Positions 8,174 to 16,413 of a stretch of 64,000 nucleotides of DNA are shown one piece after another. The translations under genes and the position numbers were made by a program. The notes below the pieces were generated by a model. It searched no databases. It was not told the origin of the DNA and saw only the letters and a list, made by a program, of their open reading frames with translations. Position 1 is the stretch's first letter. Every line of letters starts with the position of its first letter. The stretch is from Streptomyces sp. NBC_00425 (lineage in GTDB: Bacteria; Actinomycetota; Actinomycetes; Streptomycetales; Streptomycetaceae), in NCBI RefSeq assembly GCF_036030735.1, contig NZ_CP107928.1, positions 5,456,001-5,520,000 on the forward strand, written 5' to 3'.

Positions 8174-8508
8174 GTCATACCCGCTGGAAGCTGTCGCGGG
8201 CACGCCGAGCGGCCGAGGGATATGTCGAGCCGCCGGAGGTCGTCGCCGAGCGGGAGCAGATCCGGTTGGCACTCGCGCTGGGCCAGTTGGCGCACGATCG
8301 TCGGGTGGCCCTCGGACTGTCCCGAGGAGTCCTGGGCGAGCGGCTCGGGATGACAGATGAGGACGTGGAGACCATCGAGCTCGGCGGACTGCTGCCTCTC
8401 ACCGCGGATCTGCTGGTCAGGCTGGCCGCGGCGCTGGACGTCACCGTGGATCTGCATGTGGCCTCCGAGGGGTACAACACGGTGGTCTTCGAAGAACGCG
8501 CTGCCTGA
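8170..8508 (+). CDS. XRE-family transcriptional regulator (small)
   Basis: The 112-residue protein has an XRE-type helix-turn-helix in its second half: ALGQLAHDRRVALGLSRGVL, GERLGMTDEDVETIELGG, LTADLLVRLAAALDVTVDL. The N-terminal 35 residues are basic and unstructured-looking. The GTG at 8170 overlaps the upstream stop as GTGA and has GGGAGGACC before it. Size and context fit an antitoxin-like repressor acting with the 106-residue partner. No toxin fold is recognised in that partner, so a two-gene regulatory unit is equally likely. Confidence 0.7.
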   Translation: MSHTRWKLSRARRAAEGYVEPPEVVAEREQIRLALALGQLAHDRRVALGLSRGVLGERLGMTDEDVETIELGGLLPLTADLLVRLAAALDVTVDLHVASEGYNTVVFEERAA

Positions 8509-8561
8509 TCGTTCGTGTCGCCCCGCTCCCCGCATGCCACCGACCGATCCTGAGGGCGGGC

Positions 8562-9227
8562 TCAGGGCCACAGCAGGTCTGTGGACCAGGTCCCGTCCGT
8601 GCGGCGGTAGCGCAGGCGGGTGTGGCGGCGGGCGGCGTCGCCCTGGAAGAACTCCGCCTCGTCCGGGCGCAGCCGGTACAGCGTCCAGGTCGGGGACTTT
8701 GCCGTCGGGTGCTGCCGGGCGTGCTCCCAGGCGGCCTCCGACGCCTCCGTCAGCTCCTCCGCCGACGCCAGGACGTCGCTCTGCCGTCCGGTCAGGGCGG
8801 CGGCCAGCGCGCCGGTCGAGCGGGCGTGCAGATCGGCCTGGGCCTCCTCGGAGGGCGCGGAGGTGACCGGGCCGCGGACGCGGACCTGGCGGCCCAGCAC
8901 CGGCCAGTAGAAGGTGAGGGCCGCGTACGGGCGGGCGGCGAGCTGGCGTCCCTTGCCGCTGGTGGCGTGGGTGGCGAAGGACCAGCCGGTCGCGTCCGCG
9001 CCGTGCAGCATGACGATCCGGGCGTCGGGCAGGCCCGCCTCGTCCGACGTCGACAACGTCATCGTGTGCGGTTCCCGCTCGCCCGCCGCGACCGCCTGCG
9101 CGAACCACTGCGTGAAGAGGGACAGCGGGTCGTCGGGGGCCGACGACGCGTCGAACGGCGGCAGTTCCGTCACCTCCGGGTCCCACACCCGCAGCGTCCT
9201 CAGCAGTTCATGAAGGTCCTTGGCCAT
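8562..9227 (-). CDS. Pyridoxamine 5'-phosphate oxidase (PdxH-like)
   Basis: The 221-residue protein has the FMN-binding split barrel of the PdxH family. Visible blocks are SLFTQWFAQAVAAGEREPHT, ARIVMLHGADATGWSFATHA, SGKGRQLAARPYAALTFYWP and the C-terminal RLRPDEAEFFQG with RLRYRRT and a terminal LLWP. In PdxH the C-terminal Arg-x-His-Asp-Arg region binds the substrate. Here it reads ARRHTRLRYRR, a divergent form, so an FMN- or F420-binding paralogue is possible. The expected reaction is oxidation of pyridoxamine/pyridoxine phosphate to PLP in the cytoplasm. It stands alone, ending convergently with the XRE gene. Confidence 0.72.
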   Translation of the reverse strand: MAKDLHELLRTLRVWDPEVTELPPFDASSAPDDPLSLFTQWFAQAVAAGEREPHTMTLSTSDEAGLPDARIVMLHGADATGWSFATHATSGKGRQLAARPYAALTFYWPVLGRQVRVRGPVTSAPSEEAQADLHARSTGALAAALTGRQSDVLASAEELTEASEAAWEHARQHPTAKSPTWTLYRLRPDEAEFFQGDAARRHTRLRYRRTDGTWSTDLLWP

Positions 9228-9242
9228 GCACCGAGTATCCGG

Positions 9243-10229
9243 TCAGTGGCGGGCGAACTGGACCCGGGTCGACTGCACCGCGTCCGGCCGGACGGCGATC
9301 CCCTCGACGGTCAGCCGATCCCCGTAGATGTCGGTCAGCCGGATCGCGCCGCCGCAGCCGGCGCCGTGCTCGGAGAGGAAGTAGTTGTAGCCGGTGCGCG
9401 CCAGCCTGACCCAGGAGCCGCCGCTGCGGACCTCGAGCCGGGCCAGCGGGTTGCGGTGGCCGATCGCCTGGATGCCGCACCAGTACTGACTGGAGCCGAT
9501 CTTGTAGCGGATCGCGATGGTGTCCGACGTGGCCGGGCTCAGCAGGCTCCACGTGATCGCGATGCGGCCCGTCGAGAGGGGGGCGAGCTTGGCGAACGCC
9601 TGCCGGCTGAGGTCGAGCTGACCGGGCGCGCAGGGCGCCGGGCACTCGTTGGTGATCCGGACCGTGATGGACGCCCCGCCCGCCGCGCGGACGGCCACAT
9701 ACGCGCCGCACGCCTTGGACGTCTCGTAGTCGGCGGTGTTCATCGCCGCGGTCATCACGTCGGAGGTCGGGCCGAAGGAGCAGGCGCCGCTTCCGTCGCC
9801 GGCGTCGTAGGCGGTGGCGACGCCGTCGTAGGAGGCGCCGGGCCGGATCCGTCCGGCGAGCAGCCCCGCGCCGGAGGCCGCCCGGGCGGCGGGCGCGGCG
9901 GCCTTCGCCGAGGCTCGTTTGGACGGGGTGGCGGAGGCAGTCGTCGTCCCGCTCGCGGTCGGGCTCGGGCTCGCGGACGCCGAGGACGACGTGGACGGCG
10001 ACGGCGAGGCGGACGTCCCCGCCGGCGACGGCGTCGCCGACCCGCTCACCTGGGCGCCGGCGACGGGCGCGGCCGCCTCCCGTACGTCGTCGCTGCCGCC
10101 GCCGGGACGGAAGGCCACGGCCAGGGACACGACGAGCGCGACGGCGGCCACGGCCACCACGGTGATCACGGGGACGCGGGCCTTGCGCCGTTCGGGGCGG
10201 TGGGAACGGCGGTGCGGGGAAGCTGCCAC
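9243..10229 (-). CDS. Secreted or membrane-anchored bacterial expansin-like protein
   Basis: The 328-residue protein has an N-terminal basic segment and one hydrophobic helix (VPVITVVAVAAVALVVSLAVAF). A Ser/Thr/Pro/Ala-rich linker of about 80 residues follows, then a double-psi beta-barrel domain with the expansin pattern (YDGVATAYDAGDGSGACSFG, ITVRITNECPAPC, LDLSRQAFAKLA). The C-terminal beta-sandwich is carbohydrate-binding-like (SSQYWCGIQAIGHRNPLARL). Bacterial expansins loosen cellulose or bind peptidoglycan without hydrolysis. Six cysteines suggest an extracytoplasmic protein. GTG start at 10229 with AAGGAC before it. It is a monocistronic gene. Confidence 0.8.
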   Translation of the reverse strand: MAASPHRRSHRPERRKARVPVITVVAVAAVALVVSLAVAFRPGGGSDDVREAAAPVAGAQVSGSATPSPAGTSASPSPSTSSSASASPSPTASGTTTASATPSKRASAKAAAPAARAASGAGLLAGRIRPGASYDGVATAYDAGDGSGACSFGPTSDVMTAAMNTADYETSKACGAYVAVRAAGGASITVRITNECPAPCAPGQLDLSRQAFAKLAPLSTGRIAITWSLLSPATSDTIAIRYKIGSSQYWCGIQAIGHRNPLARLEVRSGGSWVRLARTGYNYFLSEHGAGCGGAIRLTDIYGDRLTVEGIAVRPDAVQSTRVQFARH

Positions 10230-10522
10230 GGGAGAAGTCCTTACGCGTTTCGGCGGAGCCCGTCCGGCAGACGACCCTCCCGGACGCGGAGACCCCCGAA
10301 CACGAAGGCCTCCGTCCCCTCAGTGGCCGCCGCCCCACGAAAGGTTGCCGCCCCTCCCGAAAAAGATCGCCGCCCCCGACTCGCCCCGGCCCGCGCCCCC
10401 GATTCGTCCCCCGGCCCGCGCTCCCGCCCCGGCCGCGGGTTCCCGCGCCGCCGTCAGCCTCGGCGTTCCGGCCGTCCCGGACGGCGGCCGCAGTTGCGCT
10501 TCTGCGCGGTCTCGCCGCACGG

Positions 10523-11695
10523 TCACTCCCGGCCCAGCACCACCGTGCCCGAGGAGCAGAACCAGCCACCGGTGCCGCAGGCCACGCCGAGGCGGGGCAG
10601 ACCGCCGTCACGGGCGTGCACCTGGCGCGGGCCGGCCTCGCCCCGCAACTGCCGTACCGCTTCCACCAGCAGGAACAGGCCGCGCATCCCCGGGTGTTGG
10701 GCCGACAGGCCGCCCCCGTCCGTGTTGACCGGCAGGGCGCCGCCCTCGACCCGCAGCCGGCCCTTCTCCACGAACGGGCCGCCCTCGCCCTTCGCGCAGA
10801 AGCCCAGATCCTCGAGGGTCACCAACGTCATGTAGGTGAACGCGTCGTAGATCTGGGCGAAGTCCATCTCGTCCGGGCGCAGTCCGGAGCGGGCGAAGGC
10901 CAGCCGGCCCGAGGTCGCCGCCGGGGAGACCGTGAAGTCCTCCCACTCGGACATCGCGGCGTGCGAGACGTGCTCTCCCGTCCCCAGGATCCACACCGGC
11001 GCCGTGCGGCAGTCCCGCACGTACTCCTCGGCCGCCAGCAGCACCGCCGCGCCCCCGTCGGAGCGGACGCAGCAGTGCAGCTTGGTGAAGGGGTCCGCGA
11101 TCATCGGCCCGGACAGCACCTCGTCGACCGTGACCGGCGTGCGGAACATCGCCTCCGGGTTCAGCGCCGCGTTCGCCCTCGCCTGGACGGCGACCTCCGC
11201 CAGCTGCTCGATCGTGGTGCCGTACTCGTGCATGTGACGGCGGGCGGCCATCGCGTACTTGGCGATCAGGGTGTGCCCGTAGGGCGCCTCGAACTGGAGG
11301 GGGCCGCGTGCCCCGAAGGCGAAGGTGCCGGCGCGGCGGCCCGCCCTGATGTCGGCCCGGGGTGTCGCGCCGTACGCCAGCAGGACGGCGTTCGCGTGGC
11401 CGGCGGCGATCGCGTCGGCGGCGTGCGCCGCCATCACCTCCCAGGTCGCGCCGCCGACCGAGGTGGAGTCGACCCAGGTGGGGCGCAGGCCGAGGTAGTC
11501 GGCCAGCTCGACCGGGGCGAGCGTGCCCAGGCCGGCGGAGGCGAAGCCGTCCACCGTCTCCCGCCCCAGTCCCGCGTCGGCCAGGGCCCGGCGGGATGCC
11601 TGGGCGTGCAGGGCGTGCGGAGTCGCCTCGTCGACCCGGCCGCAGTCGGAGAGCGCGACGCCGACGACGGCCACGTTCCGGGTCCGCACTGTCAT
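10523..11695 (-). CDS. Thiolase-like lipid-transfer protein (SCP-x/Ltp type)
   Basis: The 390-residue protein has the non-condensing thiolase fold of actinobacterial lipid-transfer proteins. Visible blocks are TRNVAVVGVALSDCGR, the helix DEATPHALHAQASRRALADA, RRHMHEYGTTIEQLAEVAV, and the signature AQIYDAFTYMTLVTLEDLGF. The GLSAQHPG and LVEAVRQLRGEA blocks end the fold. Members with DUF35 partners catalyse retro-aldol cleavage of 17-hydroxy steroid-type acyl-CoAs. The ATG at 11695 has GGAAGGTGG upstream. It is divergent from the acyl-CoA dehydrogenase, and the shared region holds one regulon operator. The DUF35 partner could be the protein at 5770. Confidence 0.85.
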   Translation of the reverse strand: MTVRTRNVAVVGVALSDCGRVDEATPHALHAQASRRALADAGLGRETVDGFASAGLGTLAPVELADYLGLRPTWVDSTSVGGATWEVMAAHAADAIAAGHANAVLLAYGATPRADIRAGRRAGTFAFGARGPLQFEAPYGHTLIAKYAMAARRHMHEYGTTIEQLAEVAVQARANAALNPEAMFRTPVTVDEVLSGPMIADPFTKLHCCVRSDGGAAVLLAAEEYVRDCRTAPVWILGTGEHVSHAAMSEWEDFTVSPAATSGRLAFARSGLRPDEMDFAQIYDAFTYMTLVTLEDLGFCAKGEGGPFVEKGRLRVEGGALPVNTDGGGLSAQHPGMRGLFLLVEAVRQLRGEAGPRQVHARDGGLPRLGVACGTGGWFCSSGTVVLGRE

Positions 11696-11739
11696 GAAGG
11701 GCCACCTTCCTCTGGGCAACTCGCTGCCGAGCTCCTAAT

Positions 11740-11754
11740 ATGACGGACCGTCAG
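11740..11754. promoter_or_regulatory. Operator ATGACG-GAC-CGTCAG (regulon site 2)
   Basis: A 6+3+6 palindrome with one mismatch, in the 79-base divergent region between the thiolase and acyl-CoA dehydrogenase genes. A -10-like TAATAT (11736-11741) for the rightward gene overlaps its left edge. Confidence 0.7.
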
Positions 11755-11774
11755 ATCCGTTGGAAGGGGCGGCC

Positions 11775-12989
11775 ATGGACCCCGGCTTCACCGCCGAGCA
11801 GGACGAGATCCGCCGCACACTGCGCGAACTGCTCCACAAACGCTGCGGCCCCGCGGAACTCCGGGCCGCCCTCGACGCCCCGGCCGGGCACGACCCCGCG
11901 CTGTGGGCCGCCCTCGCCGAACAGCTCGGGCTGCCCGGGCTCGCGCTCCCCGAGACGCACGGCGGCGTCGGCTGCCCCCGCACCGACCTCGCCCTCGCCG
12001 CCGAGGAGACCGGCCGGGCCCTCGCGCCGAGCCCGCTGCTCGCCACCTCCGTGCTCGTCGCGCCCCTGATCCTCGCCCTCGGCGCCGACGCCCAGCGGAG
12101 CGGCCTGCTGCCCCGGATCGCCGACGGCACGCTCACCGCCGCGCTCGCCGTGCCCGCGTCCGCCCTCGCCACGGCCCTCGGGCTGACCGGGCCGGGCGGC
12201 GGCGCCTGGTCCGGCGGCGGGCGGGCGGGCGGTGTGCAGGCCCGCCGGTCGGGGGACGGCTGGCGGCTGTACGGGGAGGCCGCGCAGGTGCTCGACGGGC
12301 ACAGCGCCGGACTGCTGCTCGTCGCCGCGCACACCGGGGGCTTCGTACGGTCGCGGACCCTGCTGTTCCTGGTTCCCGGGGACTCCGCCGGCGTCGTCCG
12401 GACGCGGCAGACGGCCCTCGACGCCACCCGGCCGCAGGCACGGGTGCAACTGAGGGACGTGTCGGCCGAGTTGCTGGGAACGGAGGAGGTCGACGTGTCC
12501 GGGGCGCTCGCCGACGCGGGGGACTTCGCCGCCGCCTTCCTCGCCTGCGAGGCCGTCGGGACGGCCGGACGGGCGCTGGAGCGGACCGTCGAGTACCTCG
12601 GGCAGCGGGAGCAGTTCGGGCGGCCGATCGGCTCCTTCCAGGCCGTGCAGCACCGGCTCGCCGATGTGTACGTGCAGGTCCAGGCGGCCCGCTCCGCCGC
12701 GTACTACGCCGCCTGGGCGGCCGGCGGGGACGGCGGCGACGGGCGTGGGTCCGGCCCACGGGAGCGGGTCGGCGGGCTCGCGCTCGCCCAGGCGTTGGAG
12801 GCGCTGCGCCGGGCCGCCGCCGAGGGCGTCCAGCTGCACGGCGGCATCGGTTTCACCTGGGAGCACCAGGCGCATCTGTACTTCAAGCGGGCCGCCGGGG
12901 ACGAGCTGCTGTTCGGGCCCGTGCACCGGCTGCGCGCCCACGCGGCGGATCGGGCCGGACTGTTCGCACAGACGGAGGTGACCGTGTGA
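11775..12989 (+). CDS. Acyl-CoA dehydrogenase (FadE-like)
   Basis: The 404-residue protein has the complete acyl-CoA dehydrogenase layout: an N-terminal helical domain (FTAEQDEIRRTLRELLHKRC), a central beta domain, and the C-terminal helical block with the family signature EYLGQREQFGRPIGSFQAVQ and GGIGFTWEHQAHLYFKRA. It catalyses alpha,beta-dehydrogenation of an acyl-CoA using FAD, passing electrons to ETF. The form is that of mycobacterial FadE subunits, many of which act as alpha2-beta2 complexes on steroid CoA esters; a second subunit gene is not seen here. The ATG at 11775 has GGAAGGGG upstream. Its stop overlaps the F420-type nitroreductase gene (GTGA), so they are co-translated. Confidence 0.9.
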   Translation: MDPGFTAEQDEIRRTLRELLHKRCGPAELRAALDAPAGHDPALWAALAEQLGLPGLALPETHGGVGCPRTDLALAAEETGRALAPSPLLATSVLVAPLILALGADAQRSGLLPRIADGTLTAALAVPASALATALGLTGPGGGAWSGGGRAGGVQARRSGDGWRLYGEAAQVLDGHSAGLLLVAAHTGGFVRSRTLLFLVPGDSAGVVRTRQTALDATRPQARVQLRDVSAELLGTEEVDVSGALADAGDFAAAFLACEAVGTAGRALERTVEYLGQREQFGRPIGSFQAVQHRLADVYVQVQAARSAAYYAAWAAGGDGGDGRGSGPRERVGGLALAQALEALRRAAAEGVQLHGGIGFTWEHQAHLYFKRAAGDELLFGPVHRLRAHAADRAGLFAQTEVTV

Positions 12990-13465
12990 TCGGCGTCAGA
13001 GCGGTGCAGAAGGTGTCCTCGACACGGGCGTTCGCGAAGGTGGCCCCGCACGTCATCCCCGCCCTCGACCGGGCCGTGCACCGCCTCACCCGGGGAAAGG
13101 TGCTGCTCAGCGCCCAGTTGCTGCCGGGCGTGATCCTGACGGCCACCGGCGCGCGGAGCGGACGGCCGCGGCGGACGCCGCTCGCCTGCATGCCCGAGAA
13201 GGGCGGCGGGAGCTGGATCCTGGTGGGCTCCAACTTCGGCCGCACCGGGCATCCGGCCTGGACCGCCAACCTGCTCGCCCATCCCGACGCCGAGATCAGC
13301 TGGAAGGGCACGGACATACCGGTCACGGCCGTGCTGCTGGCGGGGGAGGAGCGGGCCGCGGTCTGGAAGACACTGCTGACGTTCTGGCCGCCGTACGCCG
13401 CCTACCAGGAGCGGGTGGAGCGGGAGATCCGGCTGTTCCGGATCACGCCCCGGCCGTCGGCCTGA
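12986..13465 (+). CDS. Deazaflavin (F420)-dependent nitroreductase family protein
   Basis: The 159-residue protein resembles the DDN/Rv3547 family of F420-binding split-barrel reductases. Visible blocks are PGVILTATGARSGRPRRTPL, GGSWILVGSNFGRTGHPAWT, ANLLAHPDAEISWKG and the C-terminal YQERVEREIRLFRITP. Such enzymes bind F420H2 and reduce enones, quinones or nitro compounds. The GTG at 12986 overlaps the acyl-CoA dehydrogenase stop. The last codons run into a 24-base tandem repeat, so the C-terminal PRPSA may have been altered by repeat expansion. F420 would come from FbiC (38224) and other genes elsewhere. Confidence 0.85.
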   Translation: MIGVRAVQKVSSTRAFAKVAPHVIPALDRAVHRLTRGKVLLSAQLLPGVILTATGARSGRPRRTPLACMPEKGGGSWILVGSNFGRTGHPAWTANLLAHPDAEISWKGTDIPVTAVLLAGEERAAVWKTLLTFWPPYAAYQERVEREIRLFRITPRPSA

Positions 13466-13610
13466 TCCACGCCCCGGCCGTCGGCCTGATCCACGCCCCG
13501 GCCGTCGGCCTGATCCACGCCCCGGCCGTCGGCCTGATCCACGCCCCGGCCGTCGGCCTGATCCACGTTCCGGTTGCGGTCTGATCCACGCCCCGGCCGT
13601 CGCCCCGATC
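13444..13610. repeat. 24-bp tandem repeat, five perfect and two degenerate copies
   Basis: The unit begins CACGCCCCGGCCGTCGGCC and is followed by TGATC. Copies start at 13444, 13468, 13492, 13516 and 13540 without mismatch. Degenerate copies follow at 13564 (23 bp) and 13587. The first copy spans the last sense codons and stop of the nitroreductase gene; the rest fill the gap to the LysE gene. Confidence 0.95.
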
Positions 13611-13633
13611 CGTGTGTCGTCCACGGGCTCCGG

Positions 13634-14254
13634 TCACAGGGTGGCCAGGCGCTGGAGCAGCAGGAACGCGCCGATCCCGAGCATCGCGGCCCCCGAGGTG
13701 CGGGTCACCGCGCGGGCCGCCGCCGGGCGGGCGCCCAGCAGCCTGCGGGCCAGGACGCCCACCGTGAGGTAGACGGCCGCGCAAGCCGCCATGTGCAGCA
13801 GCCCGAGGAGGGTCGTCTGCGCGGCCACCGGCAGGCGTCCGGCGCCGGGGCTGAGGAACTGCGGCAGGACCGACAGGTAGAGCAGCAGCCCCTTGGGGTT
13901 CAGGCCGCTGATCGTCGCCCCGCGCAGGAACACGCGCGGTCCGGCCGCCGCGAGCTCCTCTCCGGCGCCCGGTGTGCCCGGCCGTCGCAGCACGCTCCAG
14001 CCCAGCCAGACCAGATAGGCGGCCCCCGCCGCCGTCAGCCCGGTCAGCACCGCGGGCGAGCCCGCGACCAGGACCGCCAGGCCCGCCGCGGCCAGCGCCG
14101 TGTGCAGCGCGTAGCCGCTCACCAGCCCGCCCACCGCCGCGCCCACCGAGCGGCCGCGCAGCCCGGCGGAGATCACATACGCCCAGTCGGCGCCCGGCAC
14201 GCACACCAGCAGCAGGTCCACGGCGAGGAAAGAGAGGAGGGTTCCCGAGTCCAT
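13634..14254 (-). CDS. LysE/RhtB-family amino-acid exporter
   Basis: The 206-residue integral membrane protein has about six hydrophobic segments. It carries the family's N-terminal pattern LLSFLAVDLLLVCVPGADWAYVI and the conserved GATISGLNPKGLLLYLSVLPQFL. RhtB/LysE proteins export amino acids or related metabolites using the proton gradient. The ATG at 14254 fits the membrane topology. It is divergent from an Lrp/AsnC-type regulator gene, a common arrangement in which the regulator senses an amino acid and controls the exporter. Confidence 0.88.
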   Translation of the reverse strand: MDSGTLLSFLAVDLLLVCVPGADWAYVISAGLRGRSVGAAVGGLVSGYALHTALAAAGLAVLVAGSPAVLTGLTAAGAAYLVWLGWSVLRRPGTPGAGEELAAAGPRVFLRGATISGLNPKGLLLYLSVLPQFLSPGAGRLPVAAQTTLLGLLHMAACAAVYLTVGVLARRLLGARPAAARAVTRTSGAAMLGIGAFLLLQRLATL

Positions 14255-14336
14255 GGTGGGGACATTAGGCGCGATGCGGCCGAAAGTGTTCCCGATGTTT
14301 TCGCGGTCTCTCGCACTGTGGGGGAAGATCTGCCTC

Positions 14337-14789
14337 ATGGACGACGTGGATCGGAAGATTCTTGCGGAGCTGCAGCAGGACGGGCGGCTGACCGTGACCG
14401 AGCTGGCCGCACGGGTGCGGCTGAGCGTCTCGCCGTGTCACCGGCGGCTGCGGGAGCTGGAGCGGTCCGGGGCGATCAGCGGCTACCGGGCCGTGGTGGA
14501 GCCGTCCGCCGTGGGACTGACCTTCGAGGCGCTGGTCTTCGTGTCGATGCGGCAGGAGGACCGGGACACGGTCGCCGAGTTCGAGCGGGCGGTGGGCGAG
14601 GTGGAGCACGTCCTGGACGCGCAGCGGCTGTTCGGGGAGCCGGACTACCTGCTGCGGGTGGCCACCGCCGACCTCGCGGCTTTCCAGCGGCTCTACGACG
14701 AGCGGCTCGCGACGCTGCCGGGTGTGCAGCGGCTGACGTCGACGCTGGTGATGAAGCACGTGGTGAAGGGACGGGCGCTGCCCGCCTAG
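14337..14789 (+). CDS. Lrp/AsnC-family transcriptional regulator
   Basis: The 150-residue protein has an N-terminal helix-turn-helix (DDVDRKILAELQQDGRLTVT, ELAARVRLSVSPCHRRLREL) and a C-terminal ligand-sensing RAM domain (VGLTFEALVFVSMRQ, VLDAQRLFGEPDYLLRVAT). The ATG at 14337 has GGGGAAG upstream. Its divergent position next to the LysE exporter suggests amino-acid-responsive control of export. The effector cannot be inferred. Confidence 0.9.
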   Translation: MDDVDRKILAELQQDGRLTVTELAARVRLSVSPCHRRLRELERSGAISGYRAVVEPSAVGLTFEALVFVSMRQEDRDTVAEFERAVGEVEHVLDAQRLFGEPDYLLRVATADLAAFQRLYDERLATLPGVQRLTSTLVMKHVVKGRALPA

Positions 14790-14920
14790 GGCTTCCTCGC
14801 GCACGTCCGGCCGGGTGCCGCGGGCCGGAGGGCGCCGGGGAGTGCGGCAGGCGGCAGCTCACCTGGGTGAACCGCCGCCCGGCAGACAGGACGTGACGTG
14901 GAGAAGCGGGGCCCGGCCGG

Positions 14921-15568
14921 CTACTTCGTCGGCTTCTTGCCGGTGATGCCGAGGTGTACCAACAGCGCCAGGTTCGGCTTGAGTTCGGCCTGCTTGACGC
15001 CCCAGGTCTGGAAGCCCTTCTGGTGCGAGGCGACCGCCGCGAGCATCGCGACGAGCGCGCCGGCGACCGCGGCCGGGTTCACGTCCTTGTCGACCCTGCC
15101 CTTGGACTGGAGTTCGGCGACCGCGTCCGACAGGGAGTTGTTCACCGAGTTGAGGATCTTCATCCGGAGTTTGTAGAAACGCTTGTCGCCTTCGGCCGCG
15201 CCGAGGTCGACGACCCTGAGGATCGCGTCGTTCTTCCGCCAGAACTCCAGGAAGCCGTCGACGAGTTCCTGGGCCGTCTGCCAGCCCGCCTTGCCGACCC
15301 AGGAGCGCCCCTCGACCAGGGCGGTCAACTCGGCCCCCTCGGCGGCCATTTGCTCGGCGATCTCCAGGACGGCGCCCTCGACGTCGGGGAAGTACTGGTA
15401 GAACGTCGCGGGCGAAGTGCCTGCCTTCCGGGCGACATCGATGACCTTGACGTCCCGGTAGGGAGAGGAGCTGAGCATCTCGCTGAGGCAGTCGAGCAGC
15501 TTCTGCCGCGTCGCCTGCCCGCGTCGACCGGCCACGCGGCCGTCGACGGTACGCACTTGTCCTGTCAT
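14921..15568 (-). CDS. TetR-family regulator; candidate repressor of the CTGACG regulon
   Basis: The 215-residue protein has a TetR helix-turn-helix (RQKLLDCLSEMLSSSPYRDV, VIDVARKAGTSPATFYQYFP, about residues 20-60). A helical ligand-binding domain follows (VDGFLEFWRKNDAILRVVDL, FYKLRMKILNSVNNSLSDAV). TetR proteins of this form commonly sense acyl-CoA or steroid-like ligands in actinobacteria, but I cannot name the ligand. It is monocistronic. The ATG at 15568 lies within CTGTCA-TGC-CGTCAG, a two-mismatch version of the operator found in front of the window's catabolic operons. That fits weak autoregulation and makes it the best local candidate for their repressor. Confidence 0.85.
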   Translation of the reverse strand: MTGQVRTVDGRVAGRRGQATRQKLLDCLSEMLSSSPYRDVKVIDVARKAGTSPATFYQYFPDVEGAVLEIAEQMAAEGAELTALVEGRSWVGKAGWQTAQELVDGFLEFWRKNDAILRVVDLGAAEGDKRFYKLRMKILNSVNNSLSDAVAELQSKGRVDKDVNPAAVAGALVAMLAAVASHQKGFQTWGVKQAELKPNLALLVHLGITGKKPTK

Positions 15569-15576
15569 GCCGTCAG
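15562..15576. promoter_or_regulatory. Degenerate CTGACG-type site over the TetR start codon
   Basis: CTGTCA-TGC-CGTCAG matches the palindrome seen upstream of the catabolic operons at 10 of 12 arm positions, with the right half perfect. The TetR ATG (15566-15568 on the minus strand) is inside it. Confidence 0.4.
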
Positions 15577-15678
15577 CTTACCGAGGGGTGATCGGAGCGC
15601 GATTCGGCCGACTGCAAATGGGGTGCACGGGGGTGCGGAGGCGGCTGTGCCTGGTCTGCGGCTTGCGTGAAGCGCCGT

Positions 15679-15684
15679 TAGTTT
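15679..15684 (+). promoter_or_regulatory. Leaderless -10 element TAGTTT
   Basis: TAGTTT followed by six bases and then the ATG of the VOC gene. There is no ribosome-binding site, so transcription probably starts at or near the A of the start codon. The same spacing occurs at 19162. Confidence 0.45.
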
Positions 15685-15690
15685 GGCTGC

Positions 15691-16413
15691 ATGGCCGAAA
15701 ACAGGGCATCGGTGTACGCGGAGGGCGTCCCCTGCTGGGTGGACGCGCAGCTCCCCGATGTGGACGCGGGCAAGCGGTTCTACGGTGAACTTTTCGGATG
15801 GGACTTCGAGGAGGCCTACGGCTCCTCGGTGTGGGCCCGGCTGGACGGCGCCCGGGTCGCCGGGCTCGCCCACAAGACGGACGGGCGGATGCCCACCGTC
15901 TGGACGGTCTATTTCGCCACCCCGGACGCGGAGGCGACCGCCCGTCGCATCCAGCGGGCCGGCGGCCAGGTCGTGACGGCGCCGCTCCCGGTCGACGGGG
16001 CGGGCTCCGCCGCGCTGGCCGCCGACCCCGAGGGCGCGGTCTTCGGCCTGTGGCAGGCGGCCGGCCACCCCGGCTTCGGCGTGCGGCACCGACCCGGCGC
16101 GTTCGCGTGGGCGCAGCTCTACGCCCGTGACACCGAGGCCGCCAACACCTTCTACGGGCACCTCTTCCACGAGGCGCTGTTCGGCCCGCAGGCCGAGCCC
16201 GACTTCGGGCGGGCGCCGGTCGGCGACGTCTTCCCGGAGATCATGCCGGCGCATTTCCTCGTCCACTTCGGCGTCACGGACTGCGAGGCCGCTCTGGGCG
16301 CGGTGAGCCGGCTCGGCGGGCGGGTGCAGGCGGGTCCGTTCACCGCTTCGTACGGAATCGTGGCCGTCGTCACAGACAATCAAGGGGCGTCGTTCGCGCT
16401 TCTGCAGCGCTGA
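15691..16413 (+). CDS. Double VOC (glyoxalase/bleomycin resistance-fold) protein
   Basis: The 240-residue protein contains two VOC domains. The first starts at GVPCWVDAQLPDVDAGKRFY with YGELFGWDF. The second starts at GAFAWAQLYARDTEAANTFY with YGHLFHEALFG. Each ends in a DPEGA/DNQGA-FxLxQ strand typical of the fold. Proteins of this form (for example mycobacterial CFP32-like proteins) bind small hydrophobic molecules or metal, and a specific reaction is not established. The start has no ribosome-binding site, and a -10-like TAGTTT is six bases before the ATG, so leaderless translation is likely. Confidence 0.82.
   Translation: MAENRASVYAEGVPCWVDAQLPDVDAGKRFYGELFGWDFEEAYGSSVWARLDGARVAGLAHKTDGRMPTVWTVYFATPDAEATARRIQRAGGQVVTAPLPVDGAGSAALAADPEGAVFGLWQAAGHPGFGVRHRPGAFAWAQLYARDTEAANTFYGHLFHEALFGPQAEPDFGRAPVGDVFPEIMPAHFLVHFGVTDCEAALGAVSRLGGRVQAGPFTASYGIVAVVTDNQGASFALLQR

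Noticed and set aside
13444..13610. CRISPR array
   Set aside because: The 24-bp units are directly adjacent with no spacers and no cas genes are present.
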